64,000 nucleotides of DNA. Source: Tubulanus polymorphus. Taxonomy: Eukaryota; Nemertea; Palaeonemertea; Tubulaniformes; Tubulanidae. This document shows positions 25,160 to 37,000 of this stretch, in pieces. The translations under genes were made by a program, and so were the position numbers. The DNA is taken from the NCBI RefSeq assembly GCF_964204645.1, contig NC_134031.1:6307001-6371000 (forward strand), written 5' to 3'. The stretch's first letter is position 1. Every line of letters begins with the position of its first letter. Under the pieces are notes generated by a model. That model worked only from the letters and a program-made list of their open reading frames with translations. It was not told the DNA's origin and ran no database searches.

Positions 25160-25590
25160 AAAATCTAATCTAATGAAATTTTCAAACCTTCATTTAGACA
25201 GAGCTGATAGAATATGCCCCACTTGTAATACTTTAGGTGATCAAGCCCATTTTCTGTTTGACTGTACCTTACTTAACGAACCCCGCAAAAACTATTTGAA
25301 TTTGAATACCTTTAATACCCTTGATATTCTGAAAAACCCAACGGTCCAATTAGCTAAATTCATTAAGACCGGCTTAGATGTATATAGATCCCTCCAATAG
25401 TATATGTAGTACAGTAAGTAGTTGATGTATATATATTTTGTTACGTTTTCATTCTCTAAATTTTAATCACTCCAGTGTTGTTTTGTAAATACATGTATTT
25501 GTATATACATGTGTAATAGTTATCCTCCATATACCATGGAAATGGTTGGAGTGTAAATAAAATCGTAATCGTAATCGTAATCGTTTGGTA
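25160..25590 (+). mobile_element. 5'-truncated LINE 3' end with (GTAATC) tail
   Basis: The open frame 25173-25400 carries the reverse-transcriptase C-terminal zinc knuckle typical of CR1/L2/RTE-like LINEs: RICPTCNTLGDQAHFLFDC, then QLAKFIKTGLDVY. A short 3' UTR follows and ends in about four units of GTAATC (about 25563-25584), a simple-repeat tail typical of such LINEs. Only the last 75 codons remain, as expected for 5' truncation on insertion. It lies just upstream of the GH31 gene. Confidence 0.8.
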
Positions 25591-26042
25591 CGAATCCAAA
25601 TACATGTAAGCGTTAAGTCCTACTCATTCTAAATCCTCCTCAAAAAGATGGAAATAAACGCATGAATTCAAAAAATTATTTTCAAATTTATTTCATACAA
25701 TTTGGCGTAGGGTACGAAAGACGTACCAACATGATAAGCGTGTATAAGTATTTAAACGAATTGATGTATCACCTCCTCATCAAAATCCTCCTAAATATGG
25801 CAATAAACGCATTAATTTAGAAAAAATAGGTTTTTATTTATATGAAAACTAGAAAAACTTGGCGTACCTATACACGCTAGTATGTAGAGTAGCCTATAAA
25901 CGAATCTATGTTTAAGTAAAAAAAGTTGATGGCCCCTTATTTTACCGGTTGTTATGAAGCCTACATTAATTTATTACAAATCTACATTGTCTACACTGCG
26001 TATTTCACGCTCTATAAGCATCTAAAAGATCTCATTTCTTTC

Positions 26043-26048
26043 TTTATT
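26043..26048 (-). promoter_or_regulatory. Possible poly-A signal of the SRCR/ZP gene
   Basis: On the minus strand this reads AATAAA, about 240 bases beyond the proposed stop in the terminal exon. The region is AT-rich, so chance occurrence is possible. Confidence 0.3.
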
Positions 26049-26287
26049 TCTATTTCAACAATATCACTCTTCATCATTGAACAATTCGTCCGGTATATAT
26101 CATTTGGACGGAGGTTAACTACAAATCAAAGTATATATAATTGAAGTTTCGTCGATTATCTTATAGGATACCAATCAATGTCTTCGTGCTGATTTTAGGA
26201 GATAACCCGAATTCATATTCGTTCCAGCTTTCGAACAAGATTTCCAAATAAGACTAGAGATCAATATCATCGGCGTGAGTCCACGGT

Positions 26288-29200
26288 TCAGAAAACTAAG
26301 CAGAAAAGCGATATGATCAAACCGAATGTCACACTAAAAGACGTCGTTGGACCCAGCGAAAGTGGAGAGAACGCTGCGTTTGATCCTGAAACATAACAAA
26401 TTCGTAAATGAATTCAATTTGCCAACGTCGTATTGATAATCTTTGTAAACAAGTAGACAACGCATGACGGGTGACGTATCATTTCCTCAAAAATGCATAT
26501 TTTCAATCCATTTTCAAAGCCAAAACTCTCAGAATCTTAACAAAGTTATGAAAACCATTGAATTAGTCCAGGTGGGTCGGTTGCATAGTCATAAAGCTTA
26601 GACTTAAGACCAGTATAAGACCAACTAAGTTCTATAGCCAATCTAAAAACTTAAAACCACTTTTAAACCCACTTTTGGACTTAAATCACGACTATGCAAC
26701 TGGCCCTTGTCAGGAGTCATTATTGGTTCTATCGTAGATCTAGCAGGAACGAAACATTTACTAAATCATAGCATTTCACTTAGACTACTTTCTTCGAATG
26801 GTATATATTGTTATAATGAGACTGCGGATGAACTATGAACAAACCTTTTAACAGTTTTTCAGCGGTGTTGGATGTCGGCCGTACGTCGACTTCTCCCTTC
26901 GGCGAAATACCAGGGGCGGTCTGCTGATCCTTTTCATCATTCCTAACAACTATGCTGGCGATGCCTTCCGAGTTAACTTGTATCGCGCCCGATATCGAAT
27001 GGAAGACGATTCTACCGACATTGTCGACGACATTACCGACGGACCGTTTGCGTCGCACTCCGCACGTGCGATCGCATTGGGGCGTTTTCTCGTCGCTTTT
27101 GCACACGTACGAGTCGCAGTGGATGTACACGTAATCGTAATTACCCCAGAACTTAAACGTCTGAAATCTGAACGCGTAAACCGTGTCGTTCACGGGCATG
27201 TACGTCAGCTTATCGTACGACTTGCACCTGCAACGCAAAAAGATACAAAAGATGCAGTTTTAAACCGGGACATGAGATGAATAAGCTATAAGGTAAAGAG
27301 TATTGAAATTCTCTCTTTTTGGATGATCATCTGAAGAAATTACTTTTAGCCTTTTTGTGAGCGAGTTGTAAAATGTGAATAGGGTAAGCTATTTTGGAGA
27401 GGGAATGTTTGATGTGCTTGATTTCGGATTCTAGATATTGAGGGTGACATATCTTGTTAGCTCTGAGGAAGAGATTCACAGTATTATGGATAAGTATAAG
27501 GTATAAGGCAGTTGAACAAGGACGGTTGAACAAGCACAGCTCAAATCCGTAGACAAATTTAACATCTAAAATAAGAAGATTAGATTTGAATCTTTATTGG
27601 TCAGGGTCTTTAGGGCAAGAAATCTTTCAGTATGCCTTCATCCCCAATTATTTTGAAAACAAATTCTACCTTTCAAGTAGACTATATTATTTACTTTGGC
27701 TATCTCATACGAATATTGAAAACACGTGCGCTTACTTGTACTGAATCAGATCAAATCTTGGCGCCTTATTCGGGTCCGGAGTCGTCGTGGCGAAACATTT
27801 AGGAACGATCAATTTAAGCTTTTTATCGGCTGCACTTAAGTGCAATCCAACCGACAACCAATTTCCGAGCTTAATCTTCACGGGAAACTGCGTAAAAACC
27901 GCCGATAAGTTATGTTCAAACAGGAATATCGACACGACATATTTGTGAGCGGCTTCGATCGGGCCAACGTTTCTGGGATCCGGGTTGACCTCGGATGCCG
28001 TGTTGTTGTACTCGCGAGGGAATGCGCACGTAGCGGTGATGTCCCACTGCGGCTGTAGCGTAATACCGTTCCGTGGAGGAATGTCCTGTACGATGACGTT
28101 TCTGTATAGAATGTGCGTTGTGTTCGTCTGGAAAGTAAAACAGTTTTTTACAGTCTTTTTTCTGTGACGATCGACGTCTTATCCCGTCTTTAATAGCCGA
28201 TGTATGAGAAAGAATTGCTCGAAAAAAAACCAAAAGCGTTATAGATCAAAAAAGATCATGTAATATATGGATAACTTTTTCTTCTATTCCATAACATACT
28301 CGTCGTCTGGTACGAATATGTGAAAAATACGCAAAATCGGACAATGCGACTTCTACGAACTCGGCGGAAATGTCATCAATAATCAAAAGTGCAATTGTTG
28401 CCATGATAATGTAAGTCTGATTCATACACCCCAGAACGTACTCTACCCCATGTAAAAATTTCAGCCATATATCATTTCTGGTAAACGAAATGGCATTTTA
28501 AGAGCCCTTCAAGTTTACATGTTTACGCGTATACAGCAGTACATTGATATTCGTTTACAATTTGCATATTTTTGTCTATGGCCTATATATAGTCGCTTTG
28601 TGTAGTTTCTTCGCAAAATTCGTGATAGAATGTTACAGCAATATTGTTCCTGGAAAATGCCACTGGCTTGTCAATGCTTTCATATCACGAATCGCCCACT
28701 GAACTTACCAGTCGCACCGTATCACAGCTAGTAATGGGCACGTAAGCAGTGACTAGTTGACTCGTTTGGTTACTAATGAATCCGCAATTCGTTGTAACGG
28801 TTTTATTGGTCAATCTGACGTGAGAAGCGTCGATTCCCGGGTCGTGCGTGCGATTGAACTCGACGATGATCAATTGGTCGGTACATCTGATGTTCGGTTG
28901 CGGCACTGAAAGAACAATGAGTATTCAAAAAAGGATCGCATACTAGAACATCAAGGAGTCCGAGACTTTTGGAGGGGCCCGTCCCAAAGAAGATAGTCAC
29001 GATAACAAAACACTACTGATACTCTAAGGAAGCTACAAGTTGTCTGTGAAACAGCCTAAATTCCTGAACCAGCCCCCTGTCGCCTGTAGTTCCGTGTGAC
29101 ATTAGATTCGATGAATTTCTACTTACGCGGTGGAGGAGTTGGATCCAGTGGGCTACATATAACACCGGCATCTTCAATGTGGTTCGGATTACAGTTGCTG

Positions 29201-31287
29201 TTCCCCCAACCTCTATGAGGGCATCTTGATAAGTCAAGTTCATTTCCGACGCAATTAACTTCGTCGAGCCAGATCGGACCACTCCCAGTTCCGAACACGC
29301 CTCCGGAAACGGCTTGACCATATGCCGGACTAGAAAATAAAGAGATTCCTATATTATGGTCGAACTAAAGCCCAACGCGCACAACGCACTGAAACAGGAA
29401 ACATAGAAACATGGAATCAAACATGTTCGATTTCGGAAACATTGCTGCGCGCTTTGTGCGTTGGACTGAACACGCGCAATGGCGGCTCTGCATTTTCCGT
29501 CCGTGTCATTTTTCGAGGATTGTTCGCAAACAATTATTCATTTCAAACAATAATATTCAACATTACTAGTTCATATAAACATATTTTTCGTTAAGTTGCA
29601 GGATGGAACTCAATCGTATTAACTAATACGTATTACCTCGAGACTGGGATCTTCCAAACTAAAGCATTAAGATAACGAAAACAAAAAATTTCCAAAATAT
29701 GAAAAATATAAAATTTTGAATTTTGCAATAAGATATGCCCGATATCATATATTCTTATACTGAAAACGGAAAATGTAAACTTACTTGAAGCATAGCATTC
29801 TGCAGACAACTTGCGCATCGCTGTTACCCCAGAGATCATCGCAAACGGTTCCCCATTGATTATTGTAAAATATTTCCACTCTACCTTCGTAGATATTGCT
29901 ACCGTTAACGAGTCGAACGTTCTTGTTCGGATTAGAACCTGTGAATACAAGTAATGCAAGTTCAAAATATATACAAGATGAACGGCTAATGTGGAACAAC
30001 TGCTGTCAATCTAAAGTCCAAGAGCATGCTGTGAATATTATATCAATTCATAAGAATATAGGATTTTACAATAGCGTCCTTAGGACGTATCTACAAAAGA
30101 AAAGATTTTTGGAGGTTAATTCCGAGTTTGTAACTAAGTCACTACGTCAACTAAATCCACTGGTTAACTCTAACCAACTTTTGAGCAACTGGTCCCACGT
30201 CGCTTCCTTTTAATTTATCAAATATACTTACACGTAACGAGGGGTAATGTAACCATACTGGGCGGGGTCGTGGTCGGAGTGGGTTGATTTATCTTTCTAC
30301 CCGTGCATTTCACGCCGATATCCTGCGCGTGCGTACAAGTGGAAGTCTGCCCGAATCCGTTGTGTTGACAGTTGGCTAAAGTTCGAGCGTTATTTGAACA
30401 ATCCAATTGCGTCATCCAAATAGGGACATTCGCGCCAGCGTCGGTCACACTCCCGGGAGCGATGTATTCTGCTTTTGCGGTATCGCTAAAAATGATTAAA
30501 AGACTTTCAACTATATTCTTCTCCAGCACGTTTTTGTAGAGCTTTTCACATCATCAAGTCTTTATATGTGATTGATTATCAGTTCGTCTATCCGTCTGTT
30601 TCGTAAACCTTCGGTGTTGATAGGTCGTAAAAAATTAGGTTTCTCAATGTGCGTTTTAACAACTTGAGACAAATGAATATGCTTCATGCTTCTTTCAAAA
30701 CGAATTTGAAGCGAACAAATACCTACGATGACCTTACGATTTTGCGCGTTTTCGGGGAGAACAAAAAAAAATTTTTACATGTCCCGAATCAGCCACCATA
30801 GTGTCTCTATGTTTCTTTGATTTGAAAAGCCCAGCATTCGTGGATGGATTCATAATCGCTATACACTTTCAGTTAAACTGGTTAGAAAAAAAATGGAAGA
30901 ACTTACTCGTACTGCATCATGCGACATACGACAGTCGCAACGACATTGGGATTTCGTAGATCACTACAGACGGTTCCCCACTGTCCACTGTTGACGAGAT
31001 TTGGTCCTGTTACTTGGATCTCAACGCGTCCGCTCTCCGATCCAGCCGTTGATATACCTCCAACCAATCTCACATCGGTTATAGTATTCTCTGTCATTAT
31101 TCAAGAAATGTAACAATAATCGATTATTTTAGAATATTTGGAATGGGATTTTTTTTACTTTATAATATGGTATATTCAAGAATTCAAATGTGTGGTTGTT
31201 TGTTTCGTAATACTTACGGCCATGGGACGTCACTATCAGACAACTGACCACAATGGCAGTGATAGTGCAGATTACACCAGGAACCAT
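26288..31287 (-). CDS. SRCR-SRCR-ZP surface glycoprotein with furin site and hydrophobic tail, 9 exons
   Basis: Minus-strand exons: 31287-31218, 31090-30907, 30485-30232, 29938-29785, 29329-29127, 28905-28709, 28127-27736, 27227-26845, 26385-26288; 644 aa in frame. Order: signal peptide 1-22 ([20 protein letters not shown]); SRCR1 about 28-143 ([25 protein letters not shown]); a Thr/Pro linker; SRCR2 about 180-275 ([37 protein letters not shown]); a Pro linker; ZP domain about 296-540; furin site RRKRS at 543-547; and a last exon ending in a hydrophobic stretch ([16 protein letters not shown]) right before the stop, typical of a GPI-anchor signal. Each SRCR domain is split by an intron at the same place (after CRM..., phase 2). 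SRCR/ZP proteins of the DMBT1 kind polymerise through ZP and bind ligands or microbes at epithelial surfaces. A 5' UTR acceptor is likely at 31321. The last exon is inferred from acceptor, phase and hydrophobicity; without it the frame would end at 26780. Confidence 0.87.
26570..26708. mobile_element. MITE with TTGCATAGTC ends
   Basis: GGTCGGTTGCATAGTCATAA and ATCACGACTATGCAACTGGC are inverted termini around AACTTAAAACCACTTTTAAA. It lies between the terminal and penultimate exons proposed for the SRCR/ZP gene. Confidence 0.65.
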
Positions 31288-31644
31288 TGCGATAATATCA
31301 GACTTCAACGAAAAATTTGCTCTATAAGGGAATAAGTAATATATGTAAAAAAACAACATCAAAATAGCAACTTTTTAAGTACCACATTTCGGAAGTCATC
31401 GATTGGGATTTAAAAGGAAGCCTTCTGTGTTTATGTACCAATGGATGGATAGTTTGATTTCTTTAAATTTATAAAAAAGAACATAAAGAACATAAATGAG
31501 TACGTCGATATTCGTGCATATCACGTAACAGTGTCTGCTATAGTTAGCCAACAAAATACCTATCTGGACATAGACTTGCATTTATTCACGTAGGCCTATA
31601 ATATACGACCGTTTTTAATGAATCTCTAAACATCAGCCGGTTTG

Positions 31645-31905
31645 AGTCTGAGATGATACATAATATCCGTGTAAAGATGAATAAACGAGAGAAATCCCAC
31701 AATAATTCAGCCACAAAGATTTTAGGTTCTTGAGTAAAAGGTTTATATATTTGAGCAACGTTTCGGCTAAAGACTATTTGTCATCGTACGCCTGTTGATG
31801 GCTAATAGTCTTTAGCCGAAATTTGCTCAAATGTTTTACACTCTATTCGAGAACATTTCATATCGTTGGCTGAATTTTGTGGGATTTCCCTCGTTTACTT
31901 TACTG
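31645..31905. mobile_element. Foldback element, family A copy 4
   Basis: Left arm GAGATGATACATAATATCCG and GAGAAATCCCACAATAATTC; right arm GGCTGAATTTTGTGGGATTT. It lies just 5' of the SRCR/ZP coding start, within its presumed 5' UTR intron or promoter. Confidence 0.7.
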
Positions 31906-32867
31906 CTATACTTTAATCAGCCAGTTTATTTACGAATCATTATATACACATTTAGATATCATTCCAGGAATATAGACCAACTGCTTAAATACGTTAAATT
32001 GAACTACACCCCCGCGATTAATTAATTCCCATTCTATTCTACTTATTCAGTTTCGTGACGAACGCCATAAAATCACCTGAACACAATACTTACTAAACTG
32101 TGTACGTATATAAAATGAGTTTTACGATGTGTTACCACAGCAAATCTTACCTTATCTACGGAACATTAGTCCATTAGTCATATACTGTTCATATCTGAAA
32201 TATTGTGGAAAATAAGACGATTTTTACCCACACGTATTCCCTATAGACTATAATGGTATATTTGATACGTACCGACTACGCGCGGTCGGAACGCTGTAAC
32301 TATGACAACGACGACAAACAACGCGACACGAAAAAAGGGCGGGTGCTGTCAACAACTCGTACGCTGTGTCACTAGTGCTGATATCAGGAACGAACTGGAA
32401 TCGATTTATATCTATTATCATTGAAGATAATGCATTGAACACCGCAAACCAGGTATTGAAGCACCGGTAGGCCTATAGACGTCAAATATTCGAGAATTCC
32501 TTTGCGCTCGTTTTCCTTCGCTTTTGTTTCAATGGAAGCCGTTCCAAATGACGGACTATACTGAATGGAAATAACTAGGCCACCAACAGCGCAGACGTTT
32601 TATATTCTAAAAAAAAACTACCGATTCAGTTCAGGTAAGTGATATTTATAGACTCGCTGCTAAGCAGTACTGTTAGAGAGATTAGCGCTGTAACGTATTG
32701 CCTAATACACAGCTGAGCATCAAAATCAGCGCCGACGGATTGTCTTAATCAATGTAATTAGCGATTCGATATAAACCGGTAACTCTATACGTGTGACTAC
32801 ATTATCAGGTATGTCGTTATTAGTATATCTCTTGCTGCGCTAGGTTCAGATATTTACGTCGCCCATA

Positions 32868-32967
32868 TCTTTTGCAACGGATTGTCTCGGCAAAGGAAAG
32901 GCATGGCCGTGTATCAGTCTTTTGCAACGGATTGTCTCGGCAAAGGAAAGGCATGGCCGTGTATCAG
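32868..32967. repeat. Perfect 50-bp tandem duplication
   Basis: Two identical 50-base units begin TCTTTTGCAACGGATTGTCT at 32868 and 32918, with no mismatch visible. They lie in the spacer between the SRCR/ZP gene (upstream side) and the RPTP gene, so identity suggests a recent duplication or an assembly artefact. Confidence 0.9.
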
Positions 32968-34036
32968 TGAAAAAGCCGAGAGGGAGTGCGAAGATCGGTA
33001 AATAAAATCAGCACCACCACCGATCATAAAGAGCCTATTGCTGATCGAATATTTGAACTGCGAAAAAGCTAATATCTTGACGATGCTAATTAATCAATCT
33101 ATGAATTTATTCATACGTTCGAACACTGAATAGCGAGATTCATCAGTAATTATTCCAAAAGAAGCCGTCGTTATTAAAGCAGGTCGAATTTGCATCCACT
33201 TAAGAATGCGTTAGGTCCATTGATATAGAAATAAGGCGAAATAAGAATTTTTTGTCTAGAATTAGCCTAAACAGAAAACTAAAACGTAAAACATTTTTAA
33301 AAATCTAACATTTTTGGCCCATCTGTGGTTAATTAGAAAAGATGAGCATAGATATTGTATAGTATCAGCAGATGAACTTGGTACGAACCAAATTAGATTT
33401 TAATGTTTGCAAACCTAAAGACACGTACATTCATTTAGAAATAAGCCATTTAGGCTATGTATATATAACTATAGTAAATGGTAGACCTACTGTATGCTGA
33501 AAGCGTTAAAAACAAACTGGTTGGTGACCCGGACCGGTATCCTCGGCCTATAGGACATACATTCTCTTAGTTGTTTAAATCATTTCTACTCTGATATCGC
33601 ATTTACGTATGTAAATAGATACCATGCATATTTATGTGCATGTTATTCAAACAGATACGGTTTGCAATACAGACCGCGAAAATGATGATCTAAGGTTTTA
33701 AAAATGTTTGCGGACAAAGTATTTCAATAGATTATATAAATTAAAAATACTTAGCTGAGTATTTCATTGCCCGTGGACAAACACTTTTGTAGAAGGTATA
33801 ATAACATTTATAGAGGTTACGTATACTAACCTCTCGATGAAAGGTCAAGTATAGTGTATTGCATAGATTGAGGGGTATTCTACCTAATTGAAGCTTTTCT
33901 TCAAGATGTCTAAAATAATTGCTGGCCAACAATCGTGGCCGTTGTGTTCATGACCCTAAAAAGACCTTAGAAAGCCCACTCATGCATGCTGCACTTTCGT
34001 TATGTTTTAGGTTTATATTCAGTGTGAAATGAAACC

Positions 34037-37000
34037 ATGAAATATTCTCTATTCTTTCTGACAATTTCGTTTGTTGGATTAGAGCTTCTACCGTTGACAA
34101 ACCAGCAAGGTAAGTGAAATATGCGCGTTTTTTTGGGTTAAAATGCAACAGTTGTGGTTTCACAATGAATGAACTTCAATAGTTTATACTCCATCATTCA
34201 ATGCATTATGTAATGATTATCTGAGAATCGGCTTATTTCCTCCTAATACAACATTGACCAATAAGCCTTTTTACAGTTTCCAGGCGCCACATGTTTGGGT
34301 AACCGCCGGGTCTGCATTGTTGAATTTTTCGTCCCTATTTCTCTCCGGTTTAATTTTTTTATTCCGTTCATATCTCTGGATTGGATTAAGATAGAAACAA
34401 AGTAAAAGTATCGATGAACTCAGCTGACAATTAAACGTCTGTTTTGCTTTTCCAGCCACCTGTCCACCAGGAATATTTGGTCCACGGTGTGAGTTGCAGT
34501 GCCATTGTTCTGGAGGCAGTGTTGAAGATTGTACTCCGGATGGCCGTTGCATTAGTATGTTGTGCGACTTTGGATGGGGAGACCCACCATATTGTCAAAA
34601 ACGTAGGTATTTTGTTTCAGAAGTATGCGCCCGCTCTTGTCTATTACATTTGCACCTCATACTACGATGTCCGTGGGGAAATTTAAATTCATCGCACTCG
34701 TATGAGGCCTCGAAATTAACCATTTGATAAAAACAATTCCATATTTACTTAAACATATTAAAAGACACCCAATAGAGAAGTTAATTGCACTTGTGGTCAA
34801 CGCCACCACACAATAGATAGCTCAGACGATGCATAGATAATGTGGACGAATTCAACTTTTAAAAAGTGGGAAATCATTATCGACCAACGTACTAAGCGTA
34901 TTTATTCACTATAGATATGAATAGGAAATCGTACATTTTACATCATATTACCGGGAGTTTCGTATTAACGTTATCGAACTAATCAGACATTTCTGTGTGG
35001 AAAATGCTACAAGAAAAGCTGGGAATTTTTAGATTCAACGCATAACTGAGTTTTGCGTTGTAAGCAGAATCGTACTAATGAGGTCCGACCATACACCGTG
35101 TCCTGGAGCGTGGGTCGTGTATGCGTTAGTCTTCACAAGACTCTCGTACGCCATCGGACGCTAAGGTTTTTGGTGAAGTTCATCACGTCATCATTCATCT
35201 ATAGAAATCTTTCATTTTCGTATGTTTTCGCACGACTGATTTCTAGCTTAGTAAATCCCTATTATATCATCTCATAATATCATACGAATTTCTGTATAGT
35301 ACCACATTAGTTTCACCTGTTCGACCGCTCCTGGTGTAAATCCTCGATTCATTCTATTTCATTCTTGATTCTGTTGTGTTTCAGCTTGCGATCAAGGCTG
35401 GTTCGGAGAGAGCTGTTTACTAGAATGTCATTGTCCAACCGGCGATAACTGCTCGAAGATAAACGGTCTTTGCGATTCCGGAAAATGTAACCCAAATTTT
35501 GGTGGTGCAGGTTGTCAAATACGTACGTATATGTTCTGTTGAAACGCAACGACGTATAAGTTACTGTATCAAAATGTACCAAATCAGGTCATTGATTTTT
35601 TCATTTATTTCAATCATATTATTGTAATTAAAAAGGAAAAAAGTGAACACAAGGCTAAAGAATTGATACCTTGTTTAACCGCACTGCTGAGCTTAAAAGT
35701 TGACCCGGCCGGCCGCCTATCTACCATGTATATTACTTTCTTAAAAATCGTGATCAATTTTACCAAAACAGACCCGGCAGCTATAGAAGTGAAGTGATTA
35801 CAAATTTTATTGTATTTTACAAAAATTATGCGGACGCTGCAGAGAAACAAGTTATCATTTTTATTAAGCCCGAATTATCAATTCTAGCTTCGTTGTAGTA
35901 GGTGTTTTTACAATTCTTAGATCTGCCGAAGATGGAAATCCCTCCGACGGTGGCCAATATAACCTGTGATACTGTGTGGCTCACGTGGAGAAAATGGAAC
36001 GACGCTCTCGACATGGGAGACAAACCGGTCGGCTGGTATCAGTATGTATAGTCAGAATAAATAGGCTCGAAAATCTAACTAGGCCTATAGGTTATAGACT
36101 CGACTCACATTTCGAGAAGTGAGAACGAGACGAGTGAGAGTTTGATCAACAATTAAACCCCGGAGTGACCCCCGAGTGATTGGACTCGCCGAGCTAGGTG
36201 CAAACTTGGAGTAATCAGACTGAAGTCTGATTACTTCAAGGTGCAAAGAAGCACGTTAATTCGACTAGTAGAGGGATCGAAATGGATGAAATACCGTACA
36301 ATTTAAAACGATGAATTACCAACAAAATACATCCCCGAAGTCTTCCTAGCTGTCGAACGAAAGCCTTTGACATTTTCACGGAAGTCCTGTAATGAGCAAA
36401 ACAAGATAGATCTATTATATGTTAGATGCTTTTTAGCCCACAGCGGGCTATTGCGTTCACTTTTCGTCCGTCGTCCGTCCGTTCGTCCGTAGACGGAATC
36501 AAGTTATTTTGGGAAGTTTTGAAGACGCTTCAAGGTAAATGTCTTGATATTTGGTCTATACATGTATCTACCCTAGACACATCTTCAGGCCAAAAACTGG
36601 CCCTATCAGAATCAAGATGGCTATTCAGTATTTCTATATTATATTTGTACCAATACATATTTTGTTACCCCAATCAATTACAAAGTTGTAGCTCATGACA
36701 TCGTCTATGATTGTGGTGAGTTTTAAGGAAATTAGTTATTCTATATGGTCACCAGGAGGTAGTGAATAGTAAGTAGAATAACCTTAGTATTTCCTTATTA
36801 TATTGGTACCTAGGCATATTTTGTTACCATGATCAATTGCAAAGTTGTAATTCATGACATGTTCTATGATTGTGGTGAGTTTCAAGGTCATTGGGTTTTG
36901 AATATGGTCACCAGGGGGCGTAGAATAGTAGAATAACTTAGAAGTATTTCCATATTAAATTCGTAACAAGGCATATTTTGTTATCACAATCAATTACAAA

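Larger units (their letters stand above)
31322..34036. other. Divergent promoter region between SRCR/ZP and RPTP genes
   Basis: The two genes start head to head with about 2.7 kb between start codons. It contains a family A foldback (31645), a possible minus-strand 5' UTR exon ending near 32273 (GTAGTCG/GTACGT), and the exact 50-bp duplication at 32868. No protein-coding exon was recognised. Confidence 0.45.

Noticed and set aside
27916-28233. 105-codon minus frame overlapping the ZP exon
   Set aside because: The neighbouring frame gives an in-phase ZP sequence ([19 protein letters not shown]) continuous with both adjoining exons; this one does not.
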